This document shows positions 1-8,200 of a stretch of 15,892 nucleotides of DNA, piece by piece. Positions within the stretch are counted from its first letter, which is position 1; each line of letters begins with the position of its first letter. Source of the stretch: an uncultured Clostridiaceae bacterium (GTDB lineage: Bacteria; Bacillota; Clostridia; TANB77; CAG-508); NCBI GenBank assembly GCA_905198755.1, contig CAJKDR010000017.1:1-15892 (forward strand). Reading direction: 5' to 3'. Made by a program: the position numbers and the translations under genes. The notes below the pieces were generated by a model. The model made no database searches, was not told where the DNA came from, and worked only from the letters and a program-made list of their open reading frames with translations.

Positions 1-892
1 TATAGTATATAACACTAATCTATTTTTTATAACTTTTTCTAATAAATTAAATCTTTTTAAGTCTAGTGCAAGTAATGTTTTACCATCTTCTGCTAACTTT
101 TTTTCTTCTACAGTTATTTCTTGTATTAATTCATTATATGCTTTTTTTGTTTGGTTTTCTAAGTATTCATTTTCCATTTTTGATAAGTCTGATAATCTAT
201 TAATGCTTTCTATTATGTTTGGATTAAAATTCTCTTTTATGTACGGAATAAGCATATTTCGGATTTTATTTCTTGTATAATTATTCTCAAAATTTGTTTT
301 ATCTATTCTTGGTTCTAATTTATTTTCTAAACAATATTCTTCGATTTCTTTTCTTTCACATTCTATTAATGGTCGTATTAGTTTATTTCTTTTAGGTTCT
401 ATTCCTTTTAATCCTTGTGTTCCACATCCTCTAATTATGTTCATAAGTACTGTTTCTGCATTATCATTCGAATTATGTGCTGTTGCTATTTTATTTGCTT
501 TTTCTTTTTCTAATATTTCATAAAAGAATTCATATCTTATTTTTCTTCCTGTTTCTTCTGTTCCGCATTTTTCTTGTTTTGCTAATTTTTCTACTTCGGC
601 TCTTTTTGCAAAACATTTTATATTGTTTTTACTGCAGTATTCTTTTACATATTCTTCATCAGCTGTTGCTTCTTCTCTTATCATGTGATTTATATGACAC
701 ACTATAATTTCAAAATCTATAATATTTTTATTTTTTATTTTTGAAAGTACATCTAAAAGAGTAATCGAGTCCGGTCCACCTGATACCCCTACGATTACTT
801 TATCTCCATTTTCTATTAAATTATATTCTTTGATTCATTTGTTTTAGTTGTACATTAATATTCTCAAGCTCTTTTAATATTTTTTCTTCCAT
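1..892 (-). CDS. tilS: tRNA(Ile)-lysidine synthetase TilS, C-terminus cut by window edge, apparent frameshift near the start
   Basis: TilS uses ATP to attach lysine to C34 of tRNA-Ile(CAU), so the tRNA reads AUA as Ile instead of AUG. The N-type PP-loop motif SGGPDS is clear, followed by GTEETGRKIRY, the HNSNDNAETVLMNIIRGCG block and RPLIECERKEIEEYC, all typical of the catalytic domain. About 278 codons (834 down to 1) are free of stops and the C-terminal domain runs off the window. The start is a problem. The ATG at 892-890 opens a frame that stops at TAA 823-821, while the TilS frame is one base out of phase, opens after a TGA at 837-835 and has no ATG/GTG/TTG before the PP-loop. Removing one base between 835 and 823, for example from the AAA at 831-829, joins both frames. 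Ile codons here are mostly ATA, so the cell should depend on this enzyme. Identity is certain; the N-terminus is not. Confidence 0.93.
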
Positions 893-899
893 AAGCTAT

Positions 900-928
900 A
901 TTATAGCATTTTATTGGTATTTAGTCAA
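900..928 (-). promoter_or_regulatory. sigma-A promoter of tilS, predicted leaderless
   Basis: Minus strand: -35 TTGACT (928-923), 17-nt spacer, extended -10 TGCTATAAT with TATAAT at 905-900. Only seven bases separate the -10 box from the ATG at 892, so the predicted transcription start falls on or next to the initiation codon. No ribosome-binding sequence precedes that ATG. This implies a leaderless message, or a real start further inside the gene. Confidence 0.8.
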
Positions 929-976
929 TTTATGAACATTTTACAACTTTCGACATATTATTTTACGTTTATTTAT

Positions 977-982
977 TATAAT
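977..982 (+). promoter_or_regulatory. -10 box upstream of the 26-aa micro-ORF
   Basis: A consensus TATAAT lies about 24 bases before the ribosome site of the micro-ORF. No good -35 hexamer is present at 16-18 nt spacing (the nearest, TCGACA at 950-955, is 21 nt away), so the promoter call is tentative. It diverges from the tilS promoter. Confidence 0.35.
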
Positions 983-1019
983 TCTTTATGCTCCCTTCTT
1001 ATTTCAAGGAGGTGATATA

Positions 1020-1100
1020 ATGTTTAATTTATTTAAACTTCTTTTAAAGATTTATGTACTTAAATTATTAAATGATTTTTTTAAACATTTTAATATTTAA
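1020..1100 (+). CDS. 26-residue hydrophobic, basic micro-protein with a near-perfect ribosome site
   Basis: The sequence AAGGAGGTGATATA at 1006-1019 is an almost full-length match to the 16S anti-Shine-Dalgarno, seven bases before the ATG. The ORF encodes 26 residues, starting MFNLFKLLLK and ending FFKHFNI: Leu/Phe/Ile-rich with four Lys, one His and one Asp, and no Cys or Pro. It could form one membrane-associated helix. A strong terminator begins eight bases after the stop. The second half of the ORF also forms an imperfect inverted repeat (1052-1109), so the transcript could be highly folded. It lies between tilS (divergent) and dnaB (convergent). I recognise no family. A type I toxin-like or membrane-active peptide is possible from size and composition alone, and a structured RNA with a fortuitous ORF is the alternative. 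Confidence 0.5.
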   Translation: MFNLFKLLLKIYVLKLLNDFFKHFNI

Positions 1101-1109
1101 GGTACATAA
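1052..1109 (+). repeat. long imperfect inverted repeat inside and after the micro-ORF
   Basis: Left arm 1052-1074 (TTATGTACTTAAAT then TATTAAATG) pairs with right arm 1086-1109 with a few one-base bulges, around an 11-nt loop. About 21 base pairs form, mostly A:T, ending at a TTATGTAC/GTACATAA clamp. It covers the 3' half of the micro-ORF and directly abuts the terminator hairpin. Confidence 0.6.
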
Positions 1110-1144
1110 AAAGAACTAGAGTCTGCATTACTCTAGTTCTTTTT
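1108..1144. terminator. bidirectional intrinsic terminator
   Basis: Perfect 14-bp stem AAAAAGAACTAGAG / CTCTAGTTCTTTTT with a 9-nt loop, T-run on the plus strand and A-run on the left (T-run on the minus strand). It can end the micro-ORF transcript on the plus strand and the gdpP-rplI-dnaB transcript on the minus strand. The remaining bases to 1218 hold nothing I can identify. Confidence 0.85.
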
Positions 1145-1218
1145 ATGCTCTCAATGTTTAATTATTAAACTTCTTAATAGATCATATGTATCTATATAAA
1201 TATTATACATTAATTGGT

Positions 1219-1240
1219 AAAAAAAGTCAAATCTTTTTTT
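1219..1240 (-). terminator. weak A/T stem just after the dnaB stop
   Basis: AAAAAAAG / CTTTTTTT stem around a six-base loop immediately downstream of the dnaB stop, followed on the minus strand by a T-run. Only one G:C pair, so it is probably weaker than the hairpin at 1108-1144, which lies further along the same transcript. Confidence 0.35.
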
Positions 1241-1241
1241 G

Positions 1242-2573
1242 TTATTCTCTTGTTTTGTCTATGTTAACAAATTTTGTATAGCTTCCTAGCCATAATAATT
1301 CTACTGTTCCTGTTGAACCCGCTCTGTGCTTTGCTAGTATTACTTCTGCTATATTTTTTTTGTCACTATCTTCATTATAATAGTCATCTCTATATAAGAA
1401 CATTACTATATCGGCATCTTGCTCTATTGCTCCAGATTCACGTAAGTCTGAAAGCATTGGTCTATGATCTGGTCTTTGTTCTGGTGCTCTTGATAACTGT
1501 GATAATGCTATTACTGGTACATTTATTTCTTTTGCTAATATTTTTAATGATCTACTTATTTCTGAAATTTCTTGTTCACGGCTTCCGCCTCTTTTGTTAC
1601 TTCCTTGTATTAATTGTAAGTAATCTATTACAACTAGCCCTATATTTTTTTCTAGTTTTAATTTTCTACATTTTGCTCTTATTTCCATTACAGATATACC
1701 TGGAGTATCATCTATATAAATTTCTGATTCTGATAGTGGTCCTAATGCACTTGCTAGTTTTGCCCAATCTTGTTCATCTAATTTACCTGTTCTTACTTTG
1801 TTGCTATCTACCATTGCTTCCCCGCATAGAACCCTGTTTACTAATTGTTCTTTTGACATCTCTAAACTGAATATTGCAACTGGGACTTTTGCTCTTACTG
1901 CAGCATTAGTAGCTATGTTTAATGCAAATGCTGTTTTTCCCATAGCAGGTCTTGCTGCTAAAAGTATTAAGTCTGAGCCATGTAATCCTGCTGTTTTATA
2001 GTCTAAATCTGCAAATCCTGTAGGAACACCTGTTATATGTTGTTTTTGATTATACAACACCTCTAATTGTGAAAAAGTATCTACTAAAACATCTTTTATT
2101 GGAGAATAACCCTTTTGATTTTTTGATTGCATTATATCAAAGATCTTTTTTTCAGCACTGTCCATTATGTTTTCTACTTCTTCTGTCGGATCATATCCTA
2201 AACTTATTATTTCGTTTGCTGTTTTTATTAGATTTCTTAGTATTGCTTTTTCTTCTACAATTTTTATATATCTTTCTACATTCGCTGTTGTTGGTACTTT
2301 TTCTGGTAAGTCTGCTAAATATTCTAATCCTCCAACTGCATCAAATTTTCCCATTGATGTAAGTTCTGATTTTAATGTAATTATATCTACTGGTTCTGCT
2401 CTATTATATAGATTTAGAATCGCTCTATATATTAATTTATTGTCTTCTCTATAAAAATCATCTTCTTTTAATACTTCTATTGCTGCTATTGTTGCATCTT
2501 TATCTGTTAGCATACTTCCTAATACTGCTTGTTCTGCTTCTATATCACTTGGTGGTATTTTTCCTATTTCCAT
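1242..2573 (-). CDS. dnaB: replicative DNA helicase DnaB
   Basis: Hexameric 5'-3' helicase that unwinds DNA at the replication fork, loaded at the origin and interacting with primase. The N-terminal domain starts with PPSDIEAEQAVLGSML. The RecA-type domain has Walker A AARPAMGKTAF (about residues 203-213), the LEMS motif, Walker B LVVIDYLQLIQGS, SQLSR, and the C-terminal HRAGSTGTVEL with the arginine finger. Length is about 443 residues, normal for the family, with no intein. Two starts are possible. The GTG at 2579 would lie one base from the AGAGG ribosome site (2585-2581), which is too close, whereas the ATG at 2573 is seven bases away, so I choose 2573. It is the last gene of gdpP-rplI-dnaB, separated from rplI by about 110 bp that hold a palindromic repeat. 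Confidence 0.97.
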   Translation of the reverse strand: MEIGKIPPSDIEAEQAVLGSMLTDKDATIAAIEVLKEDDFYREDNKLIYRAILNLYNRAEPVDIITLKSELTSMGKFDAVGGLEYLADLPEKVPTTANVERYIKIVEEKAILRNLIKTANEIISLGYDPTEEVENIMDSAEKKIFDIMQSKNQKGYSPIKDVLVDTFSQLEVLYNQKQHITGVPTGFADLDYKTAGLHGSDLILLAARPAMGKTAFALNIATNAAVRAKVPVAIFSLEMSKEQLVNRVLCGEAMVDSNKVRTGKLDEQDWAKLASALGPLSESEIYIDDTPGISVMEIRAKCRKLKLEKNIGLVVIDYLQLIQGSNKRGGSREQEISEISRSLKILAKEINVPVIALSQLSRAPEQRPDHRPMLSDLRESGAIEQDADIVMFLYRDDYYNEDSDKKNIAEVILAKHRAGSTGTVELLWLGSYTKFVNIDKTRE

Positions 2574-2592
2574 TTTCACACCTCTTTAATTT

Positions 2593-2671
2593 GACGGGCG
2601 GACACACATGAAACTGTTCGAGCTATGCTCGTTACAGTTACAGCGTACACAGTAGAGTCGTCCGCCCCTAC
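2593..2671. repeat. GC-rich palindromic intergenic repeat (MITE/REP-like)
   Basis: A short GC-rich island in AT-rich DNA. Its ends are inverted: GGGCGGAC (2596-2603) and GTCCGCCC (2660-2667). Inside is a second palindrome, AACTGT-(T)-CGAGC-TAT-GCTCG-(TT)-ACAGTT (2612-2638), so the whole can fold as a hairpin or cruciform. It fills most of the rplI-dnaB gap within a transcribed unit and ends about eight bases before the dnaB ribosome site. There is no T-run, so it is not a classical terminator. Its outer edges (GTAGGGGCGGAC type) resemble small dispersed repeats I associate with gut Clostridia, which is recollection, not a search result. Confidence 0.7.
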
Positions 2672-2687
2672 AATGCATTACATTATT

Positions 2688-3131
2688 TTATCCTATTATA
2701 TTTATTTTTAGTTTTCCTATTATTCCTTCATATAGTTTTATTTCTATTGTAAATGTTCCTTGTTCTTTTATTGCTTCTTTTAACATTATTTTCTTTTTGT
2801 CTATTTCTATGTTATGTTGTTTTTTTAATTCTGTAGAAATTTCTTTTGATGTTATTGAACCAAAGATTTTTCCATTTTCTCCTGATTTTACTTTTATTTT
2901 TAGCATTATTTTTGATATTTTATCTTTTAGCTCATTTGCTTTTTCTTTATCTTGTTCTTTTTTAAAGTTTGCAGAGTCTTTTCTTCCTTGTAGCAAAGAC
3001 ATATTTTGCTTATTAGCTTCTACCGCCATTTTTTTAGGAAACAAGAAGTTTCTTGCGTATCCGTCGTTTGCATTTATTATTTCATCTTTTTTTCCTACCC
3101 CTTTTATATCTTGTGTCAATATTACTTTCAT
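2688..3131 (-). CDS. rplI: 50S ribosomal protein L9
   Basis: L9 binds 23S rRNA domain V near the base of the L1 stalk and helps frame maintenance. The N-terminal RNA-binding domain is canonical: MKVILTQDIKGVGKKDEI, then NDGYARNFLFPKKMAV. A Lys/Glu-rich linker helix (about 50-75) leads to the C-terminal domain with ENGKIFGSITSKEI. At 147 residues it has the normal length. The ribosome site AAAGGAG sits seven bases before the ATG. The gene starts 14 bases after the gdpP stop, so the two are co-transcribed, an arrangement common in Firmicutes (gdpP-rplI-dnaB). Confidence 0.98.
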   Translation of the reverse strand: MKVILTQDIKGVGKKDEIINANDGYARNFLFPKKMAVEANKQNMSLLQGRKDSANFKKEQDKEKANELKDKISKIMLKIKVKSGENGKIFGSITSKEISTELKKQHNIEIDKKKIMLKEAIKEQGTFTIEIKLYEGIIGKLKINIIG

Positions 3132-3145
3132 AAATAATCTCCTTT

Positions 3146-5161
3146 CTATTCAGAAAAATATTCATTTATTTGTGCTATTAATTCTTGTTTTGCTTCTTCT
3201 ATTGTCATTCCCTCTATTTGTGCTCCAGCCACTGTAATGTGACCACCGCCACCTAATTTTTCTAATATTAATTGTACGTTTATATCTCCTATTGAACGTC
3301 CACTAACACATATTTTGTCGCCTTGTTTTCCTAATACAAATGATGCTGTTATATCACTTATTGTTAATAATTCATCTGCTGCTTTTGCACATATAAGATT
3401 TGCATTTTTGTCTTCTTTTTCATATATTGATATTGCTATTGATTCTTTTACTATTTCTGCATTTCTTACTATTTCTGCTATTAAATTGTAATTTTCTAAA
3501 TTACTTTGGAACCATTTCTTTACTCTTAATATATCTACACCTTTTTTTCTTAAATATGCTGCTGCTTCAAATGTTCTTACACCTGTTTTAAATGTAAAAT
3601 TCTTTGTATCCATCATTATTCCCGCATACAACCCTTCTGTCTCTATGGTTGTAAGGTTTACTTTTGTTTCAACATATTGTAATATTTCTGTCACAAGCTC
3701 TGCTGCTGATGATGCGTATACTTCATGGAATGATAATATTGCATTTTCTATAAAGTCTGGACTTCTTCTATGATGATCTATTATTACTATCTTGTTTGTT
3801 TTTTCTAATAGTTCTGGTACCTCAACATAACTTTTCTTATGAGTATCTACTACTACTAGTAAAGTTTCTTCTGATATTTTGTTTAATGCTTCTGATTTAT
3901 TTAACAATACATCATTATATTCTTTTTCTTCTTTTAATGCTTCTATAAAACTGCTTATTGTTTCTCCTGTTGTATTATTTACTATATAAGCTTCTTTTCC
4001 TAAATCTTTTGCTAATCTATAGATTCCTAAACTTGATCCCATACAATCTATATCTGCATTAATATGTCCCATAATCATTACATCTTTAGATTCTAATATT
4101 ATTTGTTCTAGGGCTCTTGCAACTGTTCTTGCTTTTACTTTTGTTCTCTTTTCTACTTCTAGAGTTCTTCCTCCAAAGAATGTATATTTTTCATTTTCTC
4201 TTATAACTGCTTGATCTCCACCACGTCCTAAAACAATATCCATTGCAGTTTGGGCTGATTTATATTTATCACTATTTGTTTCACCTTCATTTGATACTGC
4301 TATACTTAATGTTAATGAAACTGTTTCATCTGTATCTATTTCCTTGACTTTATCTAAAATATCAAATTTATTTTCTTTTAAGTTTTCTAATTCCTTTTGA
4401 TTAAAGAAATACATATATGTCTTTCTATCTGTTTTTACAAGAAGCCCGCCTATATTTGCTGTCCAATCATATATGTTCTTTTCTATTTCTGCTAATATTA
4501 ATGATTTCTTTTCGTCTGGTAACATTTGCACCATTTCTTCGTAATTGTCTATTGTTATTATTCCAATACAATTTTCTTTATCTTTTAATTCTTGTTCTAA
4601 ATTTAATTTTTCTGTATTATCTAGAAAATATAGTGTCATCATATATTCGTTTTGTTTTTTCTTTTTAGATTTTACATATTCTCCCAAAACTTTATATGTT
4701 TTTTTACCAATCGTTATTTCTCTTTCTATTGATTGATTTTTTATTTCTTCTTTATTGAATTTGCTTTCTAATATGTCTAGTTTTATTTCTTTTGCTAATC
4801 CTTTTACAACACCAACTATATCTGTATTGGCAAATTCTGTAACAAACTTTGAGCTTTTCCATATTATATTACCTGATGTTTCCATTAATATTAATGGGAA
4901 TGGAGAATTCACTAATGAGCTTTTTACTGTTGAATCTACATTTACAGTAAGATCTTGTATATGTCTTGTTAACTCATCTCTTCTTTTATTATTTGTCCAA
5001 AGTGAATATATAATTATTAATGCATATATCACAATAGATGGTACTATATAACTAGTATCATTAATACATAATATTATTAATAGTATTGCTATTAATATTA
5101 AATAGATCTTTGTCCTTGAAATTAATGTTTCAAATTTTTTATCTTTTTTGTTTTTGGCCAT
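3146..5161 (-). CDS. gdpP: cyclic-di-AMP phosphodiesterase GdpP (YybT type)
   Basis: Membrane enzyme that hydrolyses the second messenger c-di-AMP to pApA, thereby affecting potassium and osmotic balance and wall stress. At 671 residues it has full family length. Domains in order: two N-terminal membrane helices (about 15-33 and 37-55), a PAS-like segment (about 85-175), a degenerate GGDEF domain ending near GRGGDQAVI (about 312), then DHH with GHINADIDCMGSS (about 364-376), VVDTHK (about 437) and IIDHHRR (about 459), and DHHA1 with LGGGGHITVAGAQ (about 634-646). The metal-binding His/Asp residues are all present, so catalysis should be intact. Ribosome site AAAGGAGA stands five bases before the ATG. 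It is the first gene of gdpP-rplI-dnaB, behind its own promoter. Confidence 0.96.
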   Translation of the reverse strand: MAKNKKDKKFETLISRTKIYLILIAILLIILCINDTSYIVPSIVIYALIIIYSLWTNNKRRDELTRHIQDLTVNVDSTVKSSLVNSPFPLILMETSGNIIWKSSKFVTEFANTDIVGVVKGLAKEIKLDILESKFNKEEIKNQSIEREITIGKKTYKVLGEYVKSKKKKQNEYMMTLYFLDNTEKLNLEQELKDKENCIGIITIDNYEEMVQMLPDEKKSLILAEIEKNIYDWTANIGGLLVKTDRKTYMYFFNQKELENLKENKFDILDKVKEIDTDETVSLTLSIAVSNEGETNSDKYKSAQTAMDIVLGRGGDQAVIRENEKYTFFGGRTLEVEKRTKVKARTVARALEQIILESKDVMIMGHINADIDCMGSSLGIYRLAKDLGKEAYIVNNTTGETISSFIEALKEEKEYNDVLLNKSEALNKISEETLLVVVDTHKKSYVEVPELLEKTNKIVIIDHHRRSPDFIENAILSFHEVYASSAAELVTEILQYVETKVNLTTIETEGLYAGIMMDTKNFTFKTGVRTFEAAAYLRKKGVDILRVKKWFQSNLENYNLIAEIVRNAEIVKESIAISIYEKEDKNANLICAKAADELLTISDITASFVLGKQGDKICVSGRSIGDINVQLILEKLGGGGHITVAGAQIEGMTIEEAKQELIAQINEYFSE

Positions 5162-5188
5162 AAGATTCTCCTTTTATCAAACATATAT

Positions 5189-5218
5189 ATTGTACCCTAT
5201 TTTAGGCTGTTTTGTCAA
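5189..5218 (-). promoter_or_regulatory. sigma-A promoter of gdpP-rplI-dnaB
   Basis: Minus strand: -35 TTGACA (5218-5213), 18-nt spacer, -10 TACAAT (5194-5189). It lies between the rpoC terminator and the gdpP ribosome site, and leaves a leader of only about 20 nt. Confidence 0.85.
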
Positions 5219-5241
5219 GGTTCTCCTATGTGAACAGACAT

Positions 5242-5270
5242 AAAAAAGAGACCTTAAAGGTCTCTTTTTT
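5242..5270 (-). terminator. intrinsic terminator of rpoBC
   Basis: A perfect inverted repeat of AAAAAAGAGACC and GGTCTCTTTTTT with a very short loop (TTAAA), beginning in the rpoC stop codon and ending in a T-run on the minus strand. It separates rpoBC from the gdpP promoter and also has terminator form on the plus strand. Confidence 0.93.
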
Positions 5271-8200
5271 ATCCTACCATATTTGTTTCTGGTGTTTTTG
5301 CTGCATCTTCTATTGTATTTTCTATTTCTGTGTTTATTTTTGTGTTTTTGTATATTCCCATTCCTGTTCCTGCTGGAATTAGTTTACCTATTATAACATT
5401 TTCTTTTAATCCTATTAATGGATCTACTTTTCCTTTTATTGCAGCTTCTGTTAATACTCTTGTTGTTTCTTGGAATGATGCTGCTGATAAGAAACTGTCT
5501 GTTGCTAATGCTGCTTTTGTTATTCCTAATAGTGCACGTTTTCCTTTTGCTGGCATTTTTCCTGCTTCTTCAGCTTCTTTGTTCTTAGCTTCAAATTCAT
5601 ACATATCTACTAAAGATCCCGGGAACATATCTGTTTCTCCAGCGTCTGTTACTTTTACTTTTTTAAGCATTTGTCTTCCTATTACTTCAATATGTTTGTC
5701 GTTTATATCAACACCTTGGTTTCTATAAACTTTTTGAACTTCTTGAATTAAATAATTATATACTCCATCTACTCCGTTTATTACTAGTATTTCATTTGGA
5801 TTTACAGATCCTTCTGTTATTTGTTCTCCTGCTACTATTTCGTCTCCATCTTTTACATGTAATTTTGAACCAAATGGTATTGTATATGTTTTAGAGTCAT
5901 CTTTTGAAGTTACTATAACTTCTTTCTTTTTCTTATCTTCTTTTATTTTTACTTTACCTGCTATTTCTGAAATTATAGCTAATCCCTTTGGCTTTCTAGC
6001 TTCAAATAACTCTTCAACCCTTGGAAGACCTTGGGTAATATCTCCACCGGCTACACCACCTTCGTGGAATGTTCTCATAGTTAACTGTGTACCAGGTTCA
6101 CCAATTGATTGTGCAGCTATTATTCCTACTGGTTCTCCGATGTTTACTTCTTCACGTGTTGCAAGTCCCATACCGTAACATTTTGCACATACACCATGTG
6201 CTGTTCTACAACATAGTGATGAACGTACTTTTACTTCTGTTATTCCTGCATCTACTATTTTATTTGCTATTTCATCATTCATCATTGTATCTTTATCAAC
6301 AATTACTTCTTTTGTTTTTGGATCAATGATGTCTTCTAATGGATATCTTCCTACTAGTCTTTCTGCTAATGGCTCTAATACTTGATTTCCATCTTTTATA
6401 TCTTTTACAATTATACCTTCATTTGTTCCACAATCTGGTTCTCTAACAATTATATCTTGGCTTACATCAACAAGTCTTCTTGTTAAGTATCCTGAATCGG
6501 CAGTTCTTAAGGCTGTATCTGCTAATCCTTTTCTTCCACCATGTGATGAAACGAAGTATTCTAGTGGGTCTAGACCTTCTCTAAAGTTTGCTTTGATTGG
6601 TATTTCAACAGCTTTACCTTGAGTATCGGCCATCAAACCTCTCATACCAGCAATTTGTCTTAACTGATTGATGTTTCCTCTGGCTCCAGATCTTGCCATC
6701 ATGTATATTGGATTCATATCATCGAAGTTTTCTTCCATTGCTTTTGTAACTTCTTTTGTTGCATTATCCCAAACTTTTATTGTTGCGTTATATCTTTCTT
6801 CGTTTGTTATTAATCCACGTTTGTATTGTTTTGCTATTTCTTCTACTTTTTTATCTGCCCTTGCAAGAATTTCTTCTTTTTCTTTTGGTGATGTAACGTC
6901 AGATGCACTAACTGTTATAGCACCTTTTGTTGAATATTTGAATCCTGTTGCTTTTATATAATCTAAAACCTCAGCTGCTTCGCTTAATCCATGTTTATCT
7001 ATACATTTTGCAACTATTTTTCCTAGATTTTTCTTTATAACTGGGAAGTCTATTTCTAAATCAAATGCTTTTTCTGGATCTGATCTATCTACAAATCCTA
7101 AATCTTGAGGAATTCCTTGATTGTAAATAATTCTTCCTACTGTTGTTTTGATTTTTTTGCATTTAACTTCTCCATCTATTTCTTTGTACATTCTTACAAA
7201 TATTTTAGCATGTAATCCTAAGTCTCCATTTTGATATGCTAATAATGCTTCATCAACATCTTTGAAGTATGTCCCTTCTCCTGGCTCTCCATCTTCTTCC
7301 ATTGTTAAATAATAGCTTCCTAAAATCATATCTTGTGTTGGAACTGTAACTGGTTTACCATCTTGTGGTTTTAATAAGTTATTTACAGAAAGCATTAAAA
7401 ATCTTGCTTCTGCTTGTGCTTCTGGTGATAATGGTAAATGTATAGCCATTTGGTCTCCATCGAAGTCAGCATTGAAAGCTGTACATACTAATGGATGTAA
7501 TTTTATTGCCCTTCCTTCTACCAATACTGGTTCAAATGCTTGAATTCCTAGTCTATGTAGTGTTGGAGCACGGTTTAACATTACTGGATGATCTTTTATA
7601 ACTTCTTCTAATATATCCCAAACTTCTGGTCTTAATCTTTCTACCATTCTTTTTGCATTTTTAATATTGTGTGCTATTCCACGTCCAACTAATTCTTTCA
7701 TTACGAATGGTTTAAATAATTCTACCGCCATTTCCTTTGGAACACCACATTGATAGATTTTTAATTCTGGTCCAACAACGATAACTGAACGTCCAGAATA
7801 GTCAACCCTTTTTCCTAAAAGGTTTTGTCTAAATCTACCTTGTTTTCCTTTTAGCATGTCTGATAAAGATTTTAGCGGTCTGTTTCCAGCACCTGTAACA
7901 GGTCTTCCACGTCTTCCATTATCTATTAAAGCATCTACAGATTCTTGTAACATTCTTTTTTCGTTTCTTACAATTATTTCTGGTGCTCCTAATTCTAATA
8001 ATCTTTTTAATCTGTTATTTCTGTTTATAACTCTTCTATATAAGTCGTTTAAGTCTGATGTTGCAAATCTTCCACCATCTAATTGTACCATTGGTCTTAG
8101 TTCTGGTGGTATAACTGGTACAACATTCATTATCATCCATTCTGGTCTGTTTCCTGATATTCTAAATGCTTCTACAGTATCTAATCTTTTTGAAATCTTT

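Noticed and set aside
1274..1870. 198-codon Leu-rich plus-strand ORF opposite dnaB
   Set aside because: Shadow of dnaB; the Leu-rich composition is typical of antisense frames in AT-rich genes. The same applies to the other long plus-strand frames opposite tilS, rplI, gdpP, rpoC and rpoB.
2593..2671. The GC-rich palindrome as an intrinsic terminator of rplI
   Set aside because: No T-run on either strand, and the downstream gene dnaB shows no promoter of its own in the gap.
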